From contig JAXJYC010000039.1 in assembly GCA_036307185.1 (NCBI GenBank), positions 65,356 to 129,355 of the forward strand: a stretch of 64,000 nt of DNA, read 5' to 3'. Positions within the stretch are counted from its first letter, which is position 1, and every line of letters starts with the position of its first letter. Below are positions 53,562 through 61,392 of this stretch, one piece after another. This stretch comes from SVEL01 sp017381055 (GTDB lineage: Bacteria > Bacillota > Clostridia > Lachnospirales > Lachnospiraceae). A program made the translations under genes and the position numbers. Below the pieces are notes generated by a model. That model did not search any database. It was not told the origin of the DNA and saw only the letters and a program-made list of their open reading frames with translations.

Positions 53562-53635
53562 CTAATTTGTTTGACATGATTTTGTTGATTACAACTAACT
53601 TATTTATAAAGCCCTTTGGCAGAATGGAGTTTCTA

Positions 53636-54607
53636 ATGAAAATATTAGGCAGTGGTCACTATGTACCAAAAACTATAGTTTCCAACGATGATTTATCAAA
53701 AATTGTAGATACTAATGACGAATGGATCAGTTCAAGAACTGGTATTTCTACTCGTCATATTTCAGATGGCGAAGGCGTCTCTGATATTGCTAGCAAGGCA
53801 GCTATACTTGCTATGGAAGATGCTAATATAAATGCAACAGACATTGATATGATACTTCTTGCAACTATGACTCCTGATTCAATGTTGCCAAATAACGCAA
53901 GTATTATTCAGAAAAACATTGGCGCAATTAATGCAAGTTGCTTTGATTTAAACGCCGCATGCTCTGGTTTCTTATTTGCATTAAACACAGCAAATGCATA
54001 TCTTTCAAGTGGTATGTGCAAAAACATTCTTGTTATCGGTGCAGAGACTTTATCCAAAATTGTGGACTGGTCAGACCGTTCTTCTTGCGTACTTTTTGGT
54101 GATGGTGCTGGTGCTATGGTTGTAACAGTCGACGATACAAAGGCATACTACTCTGTTTCTGGTTCTGACGGTTCTAAGGGACATGTATTAACTGGTGGTG
54201 CTACTTTACTAAAAAATATGCTAGTAAACAAAGACGAAACTAATATTATGACCGATGATTATTATATGCATATGGATGGACAGGAAGTATTTAAGTTCGC
54301 TGTCACTAAGGTTCCTGAATGTATTAGCGCTGTGCTTGATAAAGCTTCTTTAGGCGCTGACGATATAGATTATTATATTCTTCATCAGGCTAATGTGCGT
54401 ATTATTTCATCTGTTGCTAAACGCCTAGGCGTTTCACCAGATAAATTACCTGTAAACTTAAATAAATATGGAAACACTTCAGCTGCTAGTATTCCAATTC
54501 TCTTCGATGAGCTTCGTAAAAACGGCACATTAAAAGACGCTAAAAGAGTGGTATTCTCTGGCTTTGGTGGCGGTCTCACATGGGGTGCAAGCTTAGTTGA
54601 ATTATAA
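53636..54607 (+). CDS. fabH: Beta-ketoacyl-ACP synthase III
   Basis: Starts fatty acid chains by condensing acetyl- or branched acyl-CoA with malonyl-ACP. The catalytic triad is visible: Cys109 in NAACSGFLFA, His250 in ILHQANVR and Asn280 in NKYGNTSAAS. The first residues MKILGSGHYVPKTIVSN match the family. The start at 53636 has GGAG six bases upstream; an earlier in-frame ATG at 53567 would add 23 atypical residues and lies over the operator. The 323 residues are standard. Other fab genes are not adjacent, so this copy stands alone with its own promoter and terminator. Confidence 0.95.
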   Translation: MKILGSGHYVPKTIVSNDDLSKIVDTNDEWISSRTGISTRHISDGEGVSDIASKAAILAMEDANINATDIDMILLATMTPDSMLPNNASIIQKNIGAINASCFDLNAACSGFLFALNTANAYLSSGMCKNILVIGAETLSKIVDWSDRSSCVLFGDGAGAMVVTVDDTKAYYSVSGSDGSKGHVLTGGATLLKNMLVNKDETNIMTDDYYMHMDGQEVFKFAVTKVPECISAVLDKASLGADDIDYYILHQANVRIISSVAKRLGVSPDKLPVNLNKYGNTSAASIPILFDELRKNGTLKDAKRVVFSGFGGGLTWGASLVEL

Positions 54608-54632
54608 ATTTCAGCTTTCCTATATACAAACA

Positions 54633-54678
54633 AAAATACTGAGATATGTTATAAAAACCATATCTCAGTATTTTCTAT
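54633..54678. terminator. Strong bidirectional terminator between fabH and MCP gene
   Basis: A 16-bp perfect stem pairs 54633-54648 (AAAATACTGAGATATG) with 54659-54674 around a ten-base loop, with T runs on both sides. It serves both convergent genes. Confidence 0.92.
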
Positions 54679-54701
54679 TTTCTACATATTATTCAATACT
54701 A

Positions 54702-56153
54702 TTAAACTGCTACTTCTCCATTATCCTCAAGCTTCTGAACCTTACTATCTAATTCATCAAGTATATTCATAAGCTTATCCGAAAGATTAATAGCTGTCTG
54801 AAGTGCTTTTCTAGCTGCATCTGAATTCTCTGCTTCAATAGCCTCAATTGCTTTTCTACCCTGTAAATGGAACTCCTTATGTACATCAGCTATAGCCTTC
54901 CAAGTATCAAGTAACGAGCTATGTCTAACCTTAATTGCATAATAGAAATGACCAAACATACACTTTCTATGCTTAAGCTGAATAGCATCAACCTTCATAT
55001 TTTCAACCATTGTTGTCATTGTCTCAATCCATGTCATATGGGCTGTCTTTGCCTTAGCGATTACATCTCTAAGCTCAGCATTTGGAATCATAGCAATTCC
55101 TTCATCAAGACCCTTATACATATATGTAACAGTATCTGTAAGATTATTATCTATTGTTTCAACTGTCTTAGCATAAGTTACACTCTCCTTAGCATCCTGA
55201 CTAATATTCTTAGTCATCTGTGTAAGCTGCTCTGCATCGTAGCTACACTGCTCCATTGCCTTGTTAACCTCTGATGTAGCATTTCTAATATTCTGCATTC
55301 TATGGCTAATGTCAGCAACAGAATCTGTAACTTCTTTGAGCATATCAATATTGCTACCAACAGTCTGGTTAACCGTATCAATCTTAACACTCATTTCATC
55401 GATAGAATTTAGTGAACGCTCCATAGCATCTGTACCATGCTGTGTAGCCTCATAAATCTTAACAACGAATTCTTTCATATTTTCAAGCTGTGCTTTAGTA
55501 TCATCAGCAAGAATTCTTACCTGATCTGCTACTACCGCAAAGCCTCTTCCCTGTTCACCAGCTCTAGCTGCCTCAATAGAAGCATTAAGTGAAAGAAGAT
55601 TTGTCTGATTAGCAATCTTTTGAACACTTTCAACGATGTCCTCAATTCCACGAACCATTGTTGCAAGTTCTTGCATATTAACCTTTAAATTCTGAGAATT
55701 GTTAAGCACTGTTTCCTTAAGCTCTTCAACTTCTTGTAACACCTCACGGCTCTCGTTATTTTTTTCTGCTAAATTCTCTGAATGATCCGCAAGCTCCTGC
55801 AATGTGTCTGTTGTAGCATCAATATTATCATTAACCTGACTAATAGTCGCTGTTGTTTCCTCTACTACCGCAAGATTCGATTCACTCAAATCTGAAAGTC
55901 TTCCTGAAACATTCATAAGACCTGTAGACATATGTGATAACTTAACATCAAATGTAGATAATGCACTAACCGCTTCAAGCACCTGCTTAGACGAATCAGC
56001 CATACGATTACCTTGAGATACCAATGTATCAATACTCATCAAAAGTTCTTGAACACTCTTATCTGCCACCATCGGCTTTGCCGGTTTCTTACCCGCTAAA
56101 TATTCATTAATATACTCCGTAACTACTAAAATCTCTTTACCTGCCTTCGCCAT
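54702..56153 (-). CDS. Soluble chemoreceptor with C-terminal zinc-binding CZB domain
   Basis: A methyl-accepting chemotaxis protein with no transmembrane segment and no periplasmic sensor. Residues 1-60 are a short variable start; 60-350 are the signalling coiled coil, including the hairpin tip QTNLLSLNASIEAARAGEQGRGFAVVA. Residues about 365-460 form a CZB domain with His in KTAHMTWIE, Cys in HRKCMFGHFYY and His in VHKEFH, the usual 3-His/1-Cys zinc set. CZB receptors sense zinc, pH or oxidants such as hypochlorite in studied bacteria. AGGAGG precedes the ATG. No other chemotaxis gene is in the window. Confidence 0.9.
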   Translation of the reverse strand: MAKAGKEILVVTEYINEYLAGKKPAKPMVADKSVQELLMSIDTLVSQGNRMADSSKQVLEAVSALSTFDVKLSHMSTGLMNVSGRLSDLSESNLAVVEETTATISQVNDNIDATTDTLQELADHSENLAEKNNESREVLQEVEELKETVLNNSQNLKVNMQELATMVRGIEDIVESVQKIANQTNLLSLNASIEAARAGEQGRGFAVVADQVRILADDTKAQLENMKEFVVKIYEATQHGTDAMERSLNSIDEMSVKIDTVNQTVGSNIDMLKEVTDSVADISHRMQNIRNATSEVNKAMEQCSYDAEQLTQMTKNISQDAKESVTYAKTVETIDNNLTDTVTYMYKGLDEGIAMIPNAELRDVIAKAKTAHMTWIETMTTMVENMKVDAIQLKHRKCMFGHFYYAIKVRHSSLLDTWKAIADVHKEFHLQGRKAIEAIEAENSDAARKALQTAINLSDKLMNILDELDSKVQKLEDNGEVAV

Positions 56154-56195
56154 GCTTTCTCCTCCTTCAATTGTATAAGACTTTATGAATCAACA

Positions 56196-56251
56196 ATAAA
56201 AAAGACTTGCAGAACCTAACGCTTCACGTAGCCTCAGGTTCCACAAGTCTA
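56196..56251 (-). terminator. Terminator after the pilin-like gene
   Basis: AGACTTG and AGAACCT arms (56204-56218) pair with 56237-56251 with one small mismatch, around an 18-base loop. On the minus strand a TTTTTT tail follows. It separates the pilin gene from the chemoreceptor gene. Confidence 0.85.
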
Positions 56252-56317
56252 CGTTCTTCTCTTAATATGGTATTATACCACAAAAAAATAAATTTGTATA
56301 CTTTACGGAATAATTTT

Positions 56318-56833
56318 TTAGTTTTCTTTCACTTTTTCAGCATCTGTCCATTCGTGCTTTCCTACCGTATAAGGAATATACTTAGAATTGAATCCTTCAT
56401 TCACAGGTGCCACTATGGAAATAGCGCCCTCCGAAATATCCACAAGAATATCATCCCAATCAATATCCTTAAACACGTTAGATTCTCCAACAAAAGTACA
56501 TCCAGTAATTGTATTTCCAGACTTTGTTATCTTAAAACTTTCTGTTAATACTGATGCAATCACACCATTTGGATCATATACTGTAGTTCCATCTCCCATC
56601 ATAAGTGTCTTAAGAGAAACCACACCACTTGGAGTCACTGCCTCTGGATCTCCTATATAGGCCTGTACCGCTGTATGTAACGAGTCAAGTCCACTCATAT
56701 CCTTGCCATATTTAGTACGATCCATGTACTTAAGTATAGTCGCAGACAAAACGCCAATAAGCACTACCATTATAGCAATTACAATGATAAGCTCAACAAG
56801 TGAAAAACCTTTGTTATTCAATTTTTTATTCAT
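56318..56833 (-). CDS. Type IV pilin-like protein (prepilin N-terminus)
   Basis: The leader MNKKLNNKG is followed by the class III cleavage site and helix FSLVELIIVIAIMVVLIGVL, with the Glu at +5 required for assembly. The remaining 140 residues form a pseudopilin-like globular part. No pilus assembly ATPase, prepilin peptidase or other pilin is nearby. Two starts are possible: the ATG at 56831-56833 (GGAG three bases upstream, normal short leader) or one three codons earlier, whose GGGG abuts the codon. It could be a minor pilin or a secreted pseudopilin. Confidence 0.8.
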   Translation of the reverse strand: MNKKLNNKGFSLVELIIVIAIMVVLIGVLSATILKYMDRTKYGKDMSGLDSLHTAVQAYIGDPEAVTPSGVVSLKTLMMGDGTTVYDPNGVIASVLTESFKITKSGNTITGCTFVGESNVFKDIDWDDILVDISEGAISIVAPVNEGFNSKYIPYTVGKHEWTDAEKVKEN

Positions 56834-56876
56834 CTTCTCCATTCCCCAATATATCTTCTTCCCAATATATAGCTAA

Positions 56877-57188
56877 TTACTCTTCATCTTCTACGATTTC
56901 GTCGTACTCCTGCTCATCAAGCCACTCATCAAAACGATCAGCTACTACCTCATACTCATCATCAGACTCGATGTTTTCTAAGATTGGATTACCTTCTGCA
57001 TCCTCGCTGTAACGGTAAAGATATACTTCACCTTCATCTTCGTTCTCATCTTCGATAGGAAGAAGAGCAATATAATCCTTGCCTGCTGCCTCGAAAATTG
57101 TTATAACTATGCACTCTACTTCTGTGTCATCATCAAGTGTGAGTGTTACAAACATTTCATCATCATTGTTTAAATCTTTTCCTGCCAT
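56877..57188 (-). CDS. DUF1292 family small acidic protein
   Basis: 103 residues with FVTLTLDDDTEVECIVITIF, DYIALLPIEDE, EVYLYRYSED and a Glu/Asp-rich C-terminus (DEWLDEQEYDEIVEDEE), the DUF1292 (YrzB-like) pattern. Its function is unknown. In many Firmicutes this family sits near ruvX/yrzL or helicase genes. The leader has a GCCTT/AAGGC hairpin just before the GAGGT ribosome site. Confidence 0.88.
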   Translation of the reverse strand: MAGKDLNNDDEMFVTLTLDDDTEVECIVITIFEAAGKDYIALLPIEDENEDEGEVYLYRYSEDAEGNPILENIESDDEYEVVADRFDEWLDEQEYDEIVEDEE

Positions 57189-57239
57189 GTTAATACCTCG
57201 CCTTTTCTAAGGCTTCCTTTCTTATTCTTCTTACCTTTT

Positions 57240-57268
57240 AGTTTATCAGATTATTGCATAAATGTAAA
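57240..57268 (-). promoter_or_regulatory. Promoter for the DUF1292 gene
   Basis: Minus strand: TTTACA (57263-57268), 17-base spacer, TAAACT (57240-57245), about 50 bases before the ATG. Confidence 0.6.
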
Positions 57269-57318
57269 TATTTAGCACAGTAATTATCATCTCATTTTAT
57301 TATATAATGACATAATGA

Positions 57319-59172
57319 TTACATCTCTTTTTTTATATTATTATTTGCTATCTCATTGACAAATCTAGATACATCAGAATCCTTGCCATACCTTTCTTTC
57401 ACACTCAAAATATGCAATCTCTCCTTCGCTCTTGTCATAGCTACATAAAACAAACGTCTCTCCTCTTCTATATCATCCTTTAACATAGCTTTCCTATATG
57501 GTGTGATGCCCTCATTTGCTCCAAGAATAATCACAACCTTATACTCTAATCCCTTGGCACTATGCATAGTTGATAGTTCTACACCTTCCTTAGTGTTAAC
57601 CTTCTCGAGATTCTGTCTTTTTAATTCTTCACCATACTGTTCAATATGTTCAAACCAACTCTCGTAAGTCTTATATTCAGAGGACATTTCCTGCAACTCG
57701 TCCAATATTTCGTACAGTTCTTCCGGTCGCATTCTTCTATAATTGGCATACTCCAATATATATTCATCATAGCCGATTCCATTACGAATATAATTTATAG
57801 CTTCATATGGTGACATTCTCTCTAGCCACTGTAAATCATACTTCAGCCTATCTATTCTCTCAACCACATATACTTTATCGCTGTAATAATCCTTCAAATC
57901 CCAAAAGGACACTTCCTCACTATCAAAGGCATCTCTAGCTATATATCTTTTTGGTCGATTGATAATCTGTAAGAAGTCTGCTCTCTTCCTGCTTCCAAGA
58001 GCAATTCTTATATATGTTAGAATATCTCTAGCAATCCAATGTTCATACATATTTGGGATAACATCTTTCATCTTAAATGGTACATTAAATTCTAGAAGCT
58101 TATCCACAAGAACTCTTGGATTAGTATTAGTTCTAAACAATACAGCTATATCTTTATACTCATAGCCCAGTTTCAGATATCCATCTATAAGCTTCATAAT
58201 ATACATAGTTTCTTCTTTATCATTTTTGAAGGTTCTAATATCTATTTTTTCACCCAGCTTATTTGTAGCTTTTATGTCCTTTAAAAATCTCTTCTCATTG
58301 TTCTTAATGAGTTTCATAGACAAATTAACTATTTCTTTTGTTGACCTATAATTGGTACTAAGTATTATCTGACTAGCCTGTTCATAATCCTTCTTAAACT
58401 GAAACATTATCTCTGGTTTAGCACCTCTAAATCTATAAATAGACTGGTCATCATCACCAACTATAAATATATTATCCTGCGGCTTAGCTAGTAACTTTAT
58501 TACCTCATACTGAATTCTACTTATATCCTGAAACTCATCTATAAGAATATACTGATACTTATCCTGCCACATTTTTAATATATCCGGTCTCTTAACTAAT
58601 AGCTCATAACACATTGTAAGCATATCGTCAAAATCAACTACATTTTCCCTCATCAATCGTTCATTATACATCTTATATAACTTACGAAAACTCTCATCTG
58701 GACAATTCTTTGAATAATAATTGGCTAAATCAATCATTTCGCCTTTAACCAAGCTTATCTCTCCAGCGACCTCTCTAATAAAATCATTTAAGTCATCTAT
58801 TTCCAAATGTAGCTTCCCTATGATTTCTTTAATATATTCAATTTTCTTTTCTTCTCTAAGTATATTATCAGCGCTGTAATTGTAAGCATATTTAAGTATC
58901 TTAAAATATACTGCATGAAAGGTACCAAAGGACACAGGATAATATTTTCCATCCATTAGCTGAGTAAATCGATTCTGCATTTCTGTAGCTGCAGCCTTTG
59001 TAAACGTAATAACTAATATATTAGACGGATTCACTCCATATTCCTCTATTAACTTCTTTGTTCTATGGGTTATAACTGTGGTTTTTCCTGAACCTGGACC
59101 TGCAAGAACAAGCGCTGGACCTTTAAAATGATTAATAGCCTGCATCTGCGCTTCATTGAATGTAGATTTCAT
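57319..59172 (-). CDS. UvrD/Rep-family ATP-dependent DNA helicase
   Basis: Superfamily 1A 3'-5' helicase. The Q-motif is FNEAQMQAI, Walker A LAGPGSGKTTVITHR (Lys30), Walker B ILIDEFQDISRIQ, GDDDQSIYRFRGAKPEIM (motif III), STMHSAKGLEYKVVIILGA (motif V) and FYVAMTRAKERL (motif VI). At 617 residues it is shorter than PcrA/UvrD (about 730) and lacks the PcrA C-terminal tail, so it is a Rep-like accessory helicase rather than PcrA. The start at 59172 has AGGAG nine bases upstream; upstream in-frame ATGs lack sites. Confidence 0.9.
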   Translation of the reverse strand: MKSTFNEAQMQAINHFKGPALVLAGPGSGKTTVITHRTKKLIEEYGVNPSNILVITFTKAAATEMQNRFTQLMDGKYYPVSFGTFHAVYFKILKYAYNYSADNILREEKKIEYIKEIIGKLHLEIDDLNDFIREVAGEISLVKGEMIDLANYYSKNCPDESFRKLYKMYNERLMRENVVDFDDMLTMCYELLVKRPDILKMWQDKYQYILIDEFQDISRIQYEVIKLLAKPQDNIFIVGDDDQSIYRFRGAKPEIMFQFKKDYEQASQIILSTNYRSTKEIVNLSMKLIKNNEKRFLKDIKATNKLGEKIDIRTFKNDKEETMYIMKLIDGYLKLGYEYKDIAVLFRTNTNPRVLVDKLLEFNVPFKMKDVIPNMYEHWIARDILTYIRIALGSRKRADFLQIINRPKRYIARDAFDSEEVSFWDLKDYYSDKVYVVERIDRLKYDLQWLERMSPYEAINYIRNGIGYDEYILEYANYRRMRPEELYEILDELQEMSSEYKTYESWFEHIEQYGEELKRQNLEKVNTKEGVELSTMHSAKGLEYKVVIILGANEGITPYRKAMLKDDIEEERRLFYVAMTRAKERLHILSVKERYGKDSDVSRFVNEIANNNIKKEM

Positions 59173-59264
59173 ATTTATTAGCTCCTTTATCATATGCATT
59201 ATAATACCTAGCTTTCGTTTTTTCAATCACTTACCTCTAACTTATGAATTCTTGTTTTTTATCA

Positions 59265-59293
59265 TTGTTTTATGTTTTTTTATGTTGTATACT
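59265..59293 (+). promoter_or_regulatory. Promoter for gltX with leader inverted repeat
   Basis: TTGTTT (59265-59270), 17-base spacer, TATACT (59288-59293). The leader contains TTTAGTGAG (59314-59322) and its complement CTCACTAAA (59365-59373), the second arm ending at the ribosome site AAGGAAGG. No T-box features were seen. Confidence 0.6.
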
Positions 59294-59387
59294 ATTGTGG
59301 ATATTAACAAAAGTTTAGTGAGAATAATTTATAAATCTTAATTGATTTAAAACACAAACTTTTACTCACTAAAAGGAAGGATGTTTT

Positions 59388-60863
59388 ATGAGCAACAAAA
59401 TTAGAACTCGTTTTGCCCCAAGTCCAACAGGCCGTATGCACGTTGGTAATTTAAGAACTGCATTATATGAATACTTAATCGCTAAGCATGAAGGCGGCGA
59501 TTTTATCTTAAGAATAGAAGATACTGACCAGGAACGTCTCGTTGAAGGCGCGGTAGATATTATTTACCGTACTATGGATAAAACTGGTCTTCATCACGAT
59601 GAAGGTCCAGACAAGGACAAGGGCTTTGGTCCATATGTTCAGAGTGAGCGTCAGGCTACTGGTATGTACTTAGAATACGCTAAGCAGCTTATCGAAAAAG
59701 GCGAGGCTTACTACTGCTTCTGTACAAAGGAGCGTCTTGATTCATTAAAGACTGCTGTAGAAGGCAGCGAAGAAGGTAAGGAAATCACTGTTTACGACAA
59801 ACATTGTCTCTCTCTTTCAAAGGAAGAAATCGAGGCAAATCTTGCAGCAGGTATTCCTTATGTTATTAGACAGAATGTTCCTCGTGAAGGTCAGACTACT
59901 TTCCACGATGAAATTTATGGTGATATTACAGTTGAGAACTCTGAACTTGATGATATGATTTTAATCAAGTCTGACGGTTTCCCAACATACAACTTTGCAA
60001 ATGTTGTTGACGATCATTTAATGGAAATCTCTCACGTAGTTAGAGGAAATGAGTACATATCTTCTTCTCCAAAATACCAGAGACTTTATGATGCTTTTGG
60101 TTGGGAATCTCCAAAATATGTTCATCTTCCACTTATCACAGATGAGAATCACAAGAAGCTCAGCAAGCGTAGCGGTCATTCTTCTTACGAAGACCTTATC
60201 GAGCAGGGCTTTATCTCTGAAGCTGTTGTAAACTATATCGCTCTTCTTGGTTGGAGCCCAGAAGATAACAACGAAATCTTCTCATTAGAAGAACTTATAA
60301 AGATGTTTGATTACCGCACAATCAATAAGTCTCCTTCTGTATTCGATATCGTTAAGCTTAGATGGATGAACAGCGAATATATCAAGGCTATGGATAATGA
60401 GCGTTTCTACGATTTAGCTATGCCTTATATCAAAGAAGTTATCACAAAGGATTATGACTTAAAGAAGATTCTTGACTTAGTAAAGACTCGTATTGAAGTA
60501 CTTCCTGATGTGAAGGGTCACGTCGATTTCTTCGAAGAGTTACCTGATTACGATATCGAAATGTATACACACAAGAAGATGAAGACAGATTCTGCTATCT
60601 CTCTTGAGGTATTAAAGGATTTACTTCCATTACTTGAAGCAACAGATGATTTCTCTATGGATAACATTCATAACATCTGTATGGAATATGTTGCTAACAA
60701 GGGAATTAAGAACGGTACAGCTCTTTGGCCTCTTAGAACTGCCGTATCTGGTAAGCAGATGACTCCTGGTGGAGCATTTGAAATTGCTGAGATACTTGGC
60801 AAGGATGAGAGCATCAGAAGAATTAAGATTGGTATTGAGAAGTTAGAGAAGGCTTTAGCTTAA
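59388..60863 (+). CDS. gltX: Glutamyl-tRNA synthetase
   Basis: Charges tRNA-Glu (and possibly tRNA-Gln if the amidotransferase route is used; the genes for that are not here). The class I HIGH-type motif is in RFAPSPTGRMHVGNLRTALY, the KMSKS-type in NHKKLSKRSGHSSYEDL, and ILRIEDTDQERLVEGA is typical. The 491 residues are full length. AAGGAAGG precedes the ATG. It is monocistronic with a strong terminator. Confidence 0.96.
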   Translation: MSNKIRTRFAPSPTGRMHVGNLRTALYEYLIAKHEGGDFILRIEDTDQERLVEGAVDIIYRTMDKTGLHHDEGPDKDKGFGPYVQSERQATGMYLEYAKQLIEKGEAYYCFCTKERLDSLKTAVEGSEEGKEITVYDKHCLSLSKEEIEANLAAGIPYVIRQNVPREGQTTFHDEIYGDITVENSELDDMILIKSDGFPTYNFANVVDDHLMEISHVVRGNEYISSSPKYQRLYDAFGWESPKYVHLPLITDENHKKLSKRSGHSSYEDLIEQGFISEAVVNYIALLGWSPEDNNEIFSLEELIKMFDYRTINKSPSVFDIVKLRWMNSEYIKAMDNERFYDLAMPYIKEVITKDYDLKKILDLVKTRIEVLPDVKGHVDFFEELPDYDIEMYTHKKMKTDSAISLEVLKDLLPLLEATDDFSMDNIHNICMEYVANKGIKNGTALWPLRTAVSGKQMTPGGAFEIAEILGKDESIRRIKIGIEKLEKALA

Positions 60864-60876
60864 GGCTTATTAATAG

Positions 60877-60914
60877 AAAATGGAATTCAACAAATTGTTG
60901 AATTCCATTTTTTA
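60877..60914 (+). terminator. Terminator of gltX
   Basis: A 15-bp perfect stem pairs AAAATGGAATTCAAC (60877-60891) with 60897-60911, five-base loop, followed by TT. Confidence 0.92.
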
Positions 60915-61022
60915 GTTTTCTCCTACCTAATTTGACTATGGCATTTTGGTAGGTATTGATTTTAATTTCCTTTTCCTACCTTTTATAGTATTTTTCATTT
61001 TGGTAGGCATATATTTCTCTTA

Positions 61023-61290
61023 TACTTGCCCACCTACGTCACAATCTTACTTTCTAGTAGGCTTTTGCTTCTTTTATGCTTGCCTACCTACGTCACAATC
61101 TTACTTTCTAGTAGGCTTTTGCTTCTTTTATACTTGCCCACCTACATCACAATCTTACTTTCCAGTAGGCTTTTGCTTCTTTTATACTTGCCTACCTACA
61201 TCACAATCTTACTTTCCAGTAGGCTTTTGCTTCTTTTATGCTTGCCTACCCACATCACAATCTTGATTTCTAGTAGGCTTATACTTAATT
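61023..61290. repeat. 54-bp tandem repeat array, about five copies
   Basis: Units start at 61023, 61077, 61131, 61185 and 61239, each exactly 54 bases: TACTTGCCCACCTACGTCAC then AATCTTACTTTCTAGTAGGC then TTTTGCTTCTTTTA. Units differ by a few transitions only. GTAGGC late in one unit and GCCTAC early in the next form an inverted repeat across every junction. The leading part, 60920-61022, shows alternating GGTAGG and CCTACC at roughly 27-base intervals without the full unit. It fills the 529-base gap between gltX and clpB. Unit length divisible by three leaves frames open, but no ribosome site or recognisable protein is present. Confidence 0.9.
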
Positions 61291-61392
61291 TCTTGGCTCC
61301 TACTTATTCCACAATACCAAAAATAAATAGGAATACATCACCAACAAAACTAATAACAGCCTCTAAAATATGCAATTAACAACAAATACAGC

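Noticed and set aside
59294..59387. T-box riboswitch before gltX, suggested by the inverted repeat TTTAGTGAG/CTCACTAAA.
   Set aside because: No T-box sequence, no specifier loop and no terminator are present, and the leader is under 100 bases.
61023..61290. CRISPR array.
   Set aside because: Units are identical along their whole 54 bases with no variable spacers, and no cas gene is nearby.
60946..61379. Two long open frames (about 106 and 117 residues) over the 54-bp array, rich in Phe, Tyr, Cys or Leu, Ser.
   Set aside because: They are open only because the repeat length is a multiple of three. The first begins with TTG, neither has a ribosome site, and the composition just repeats the unit.
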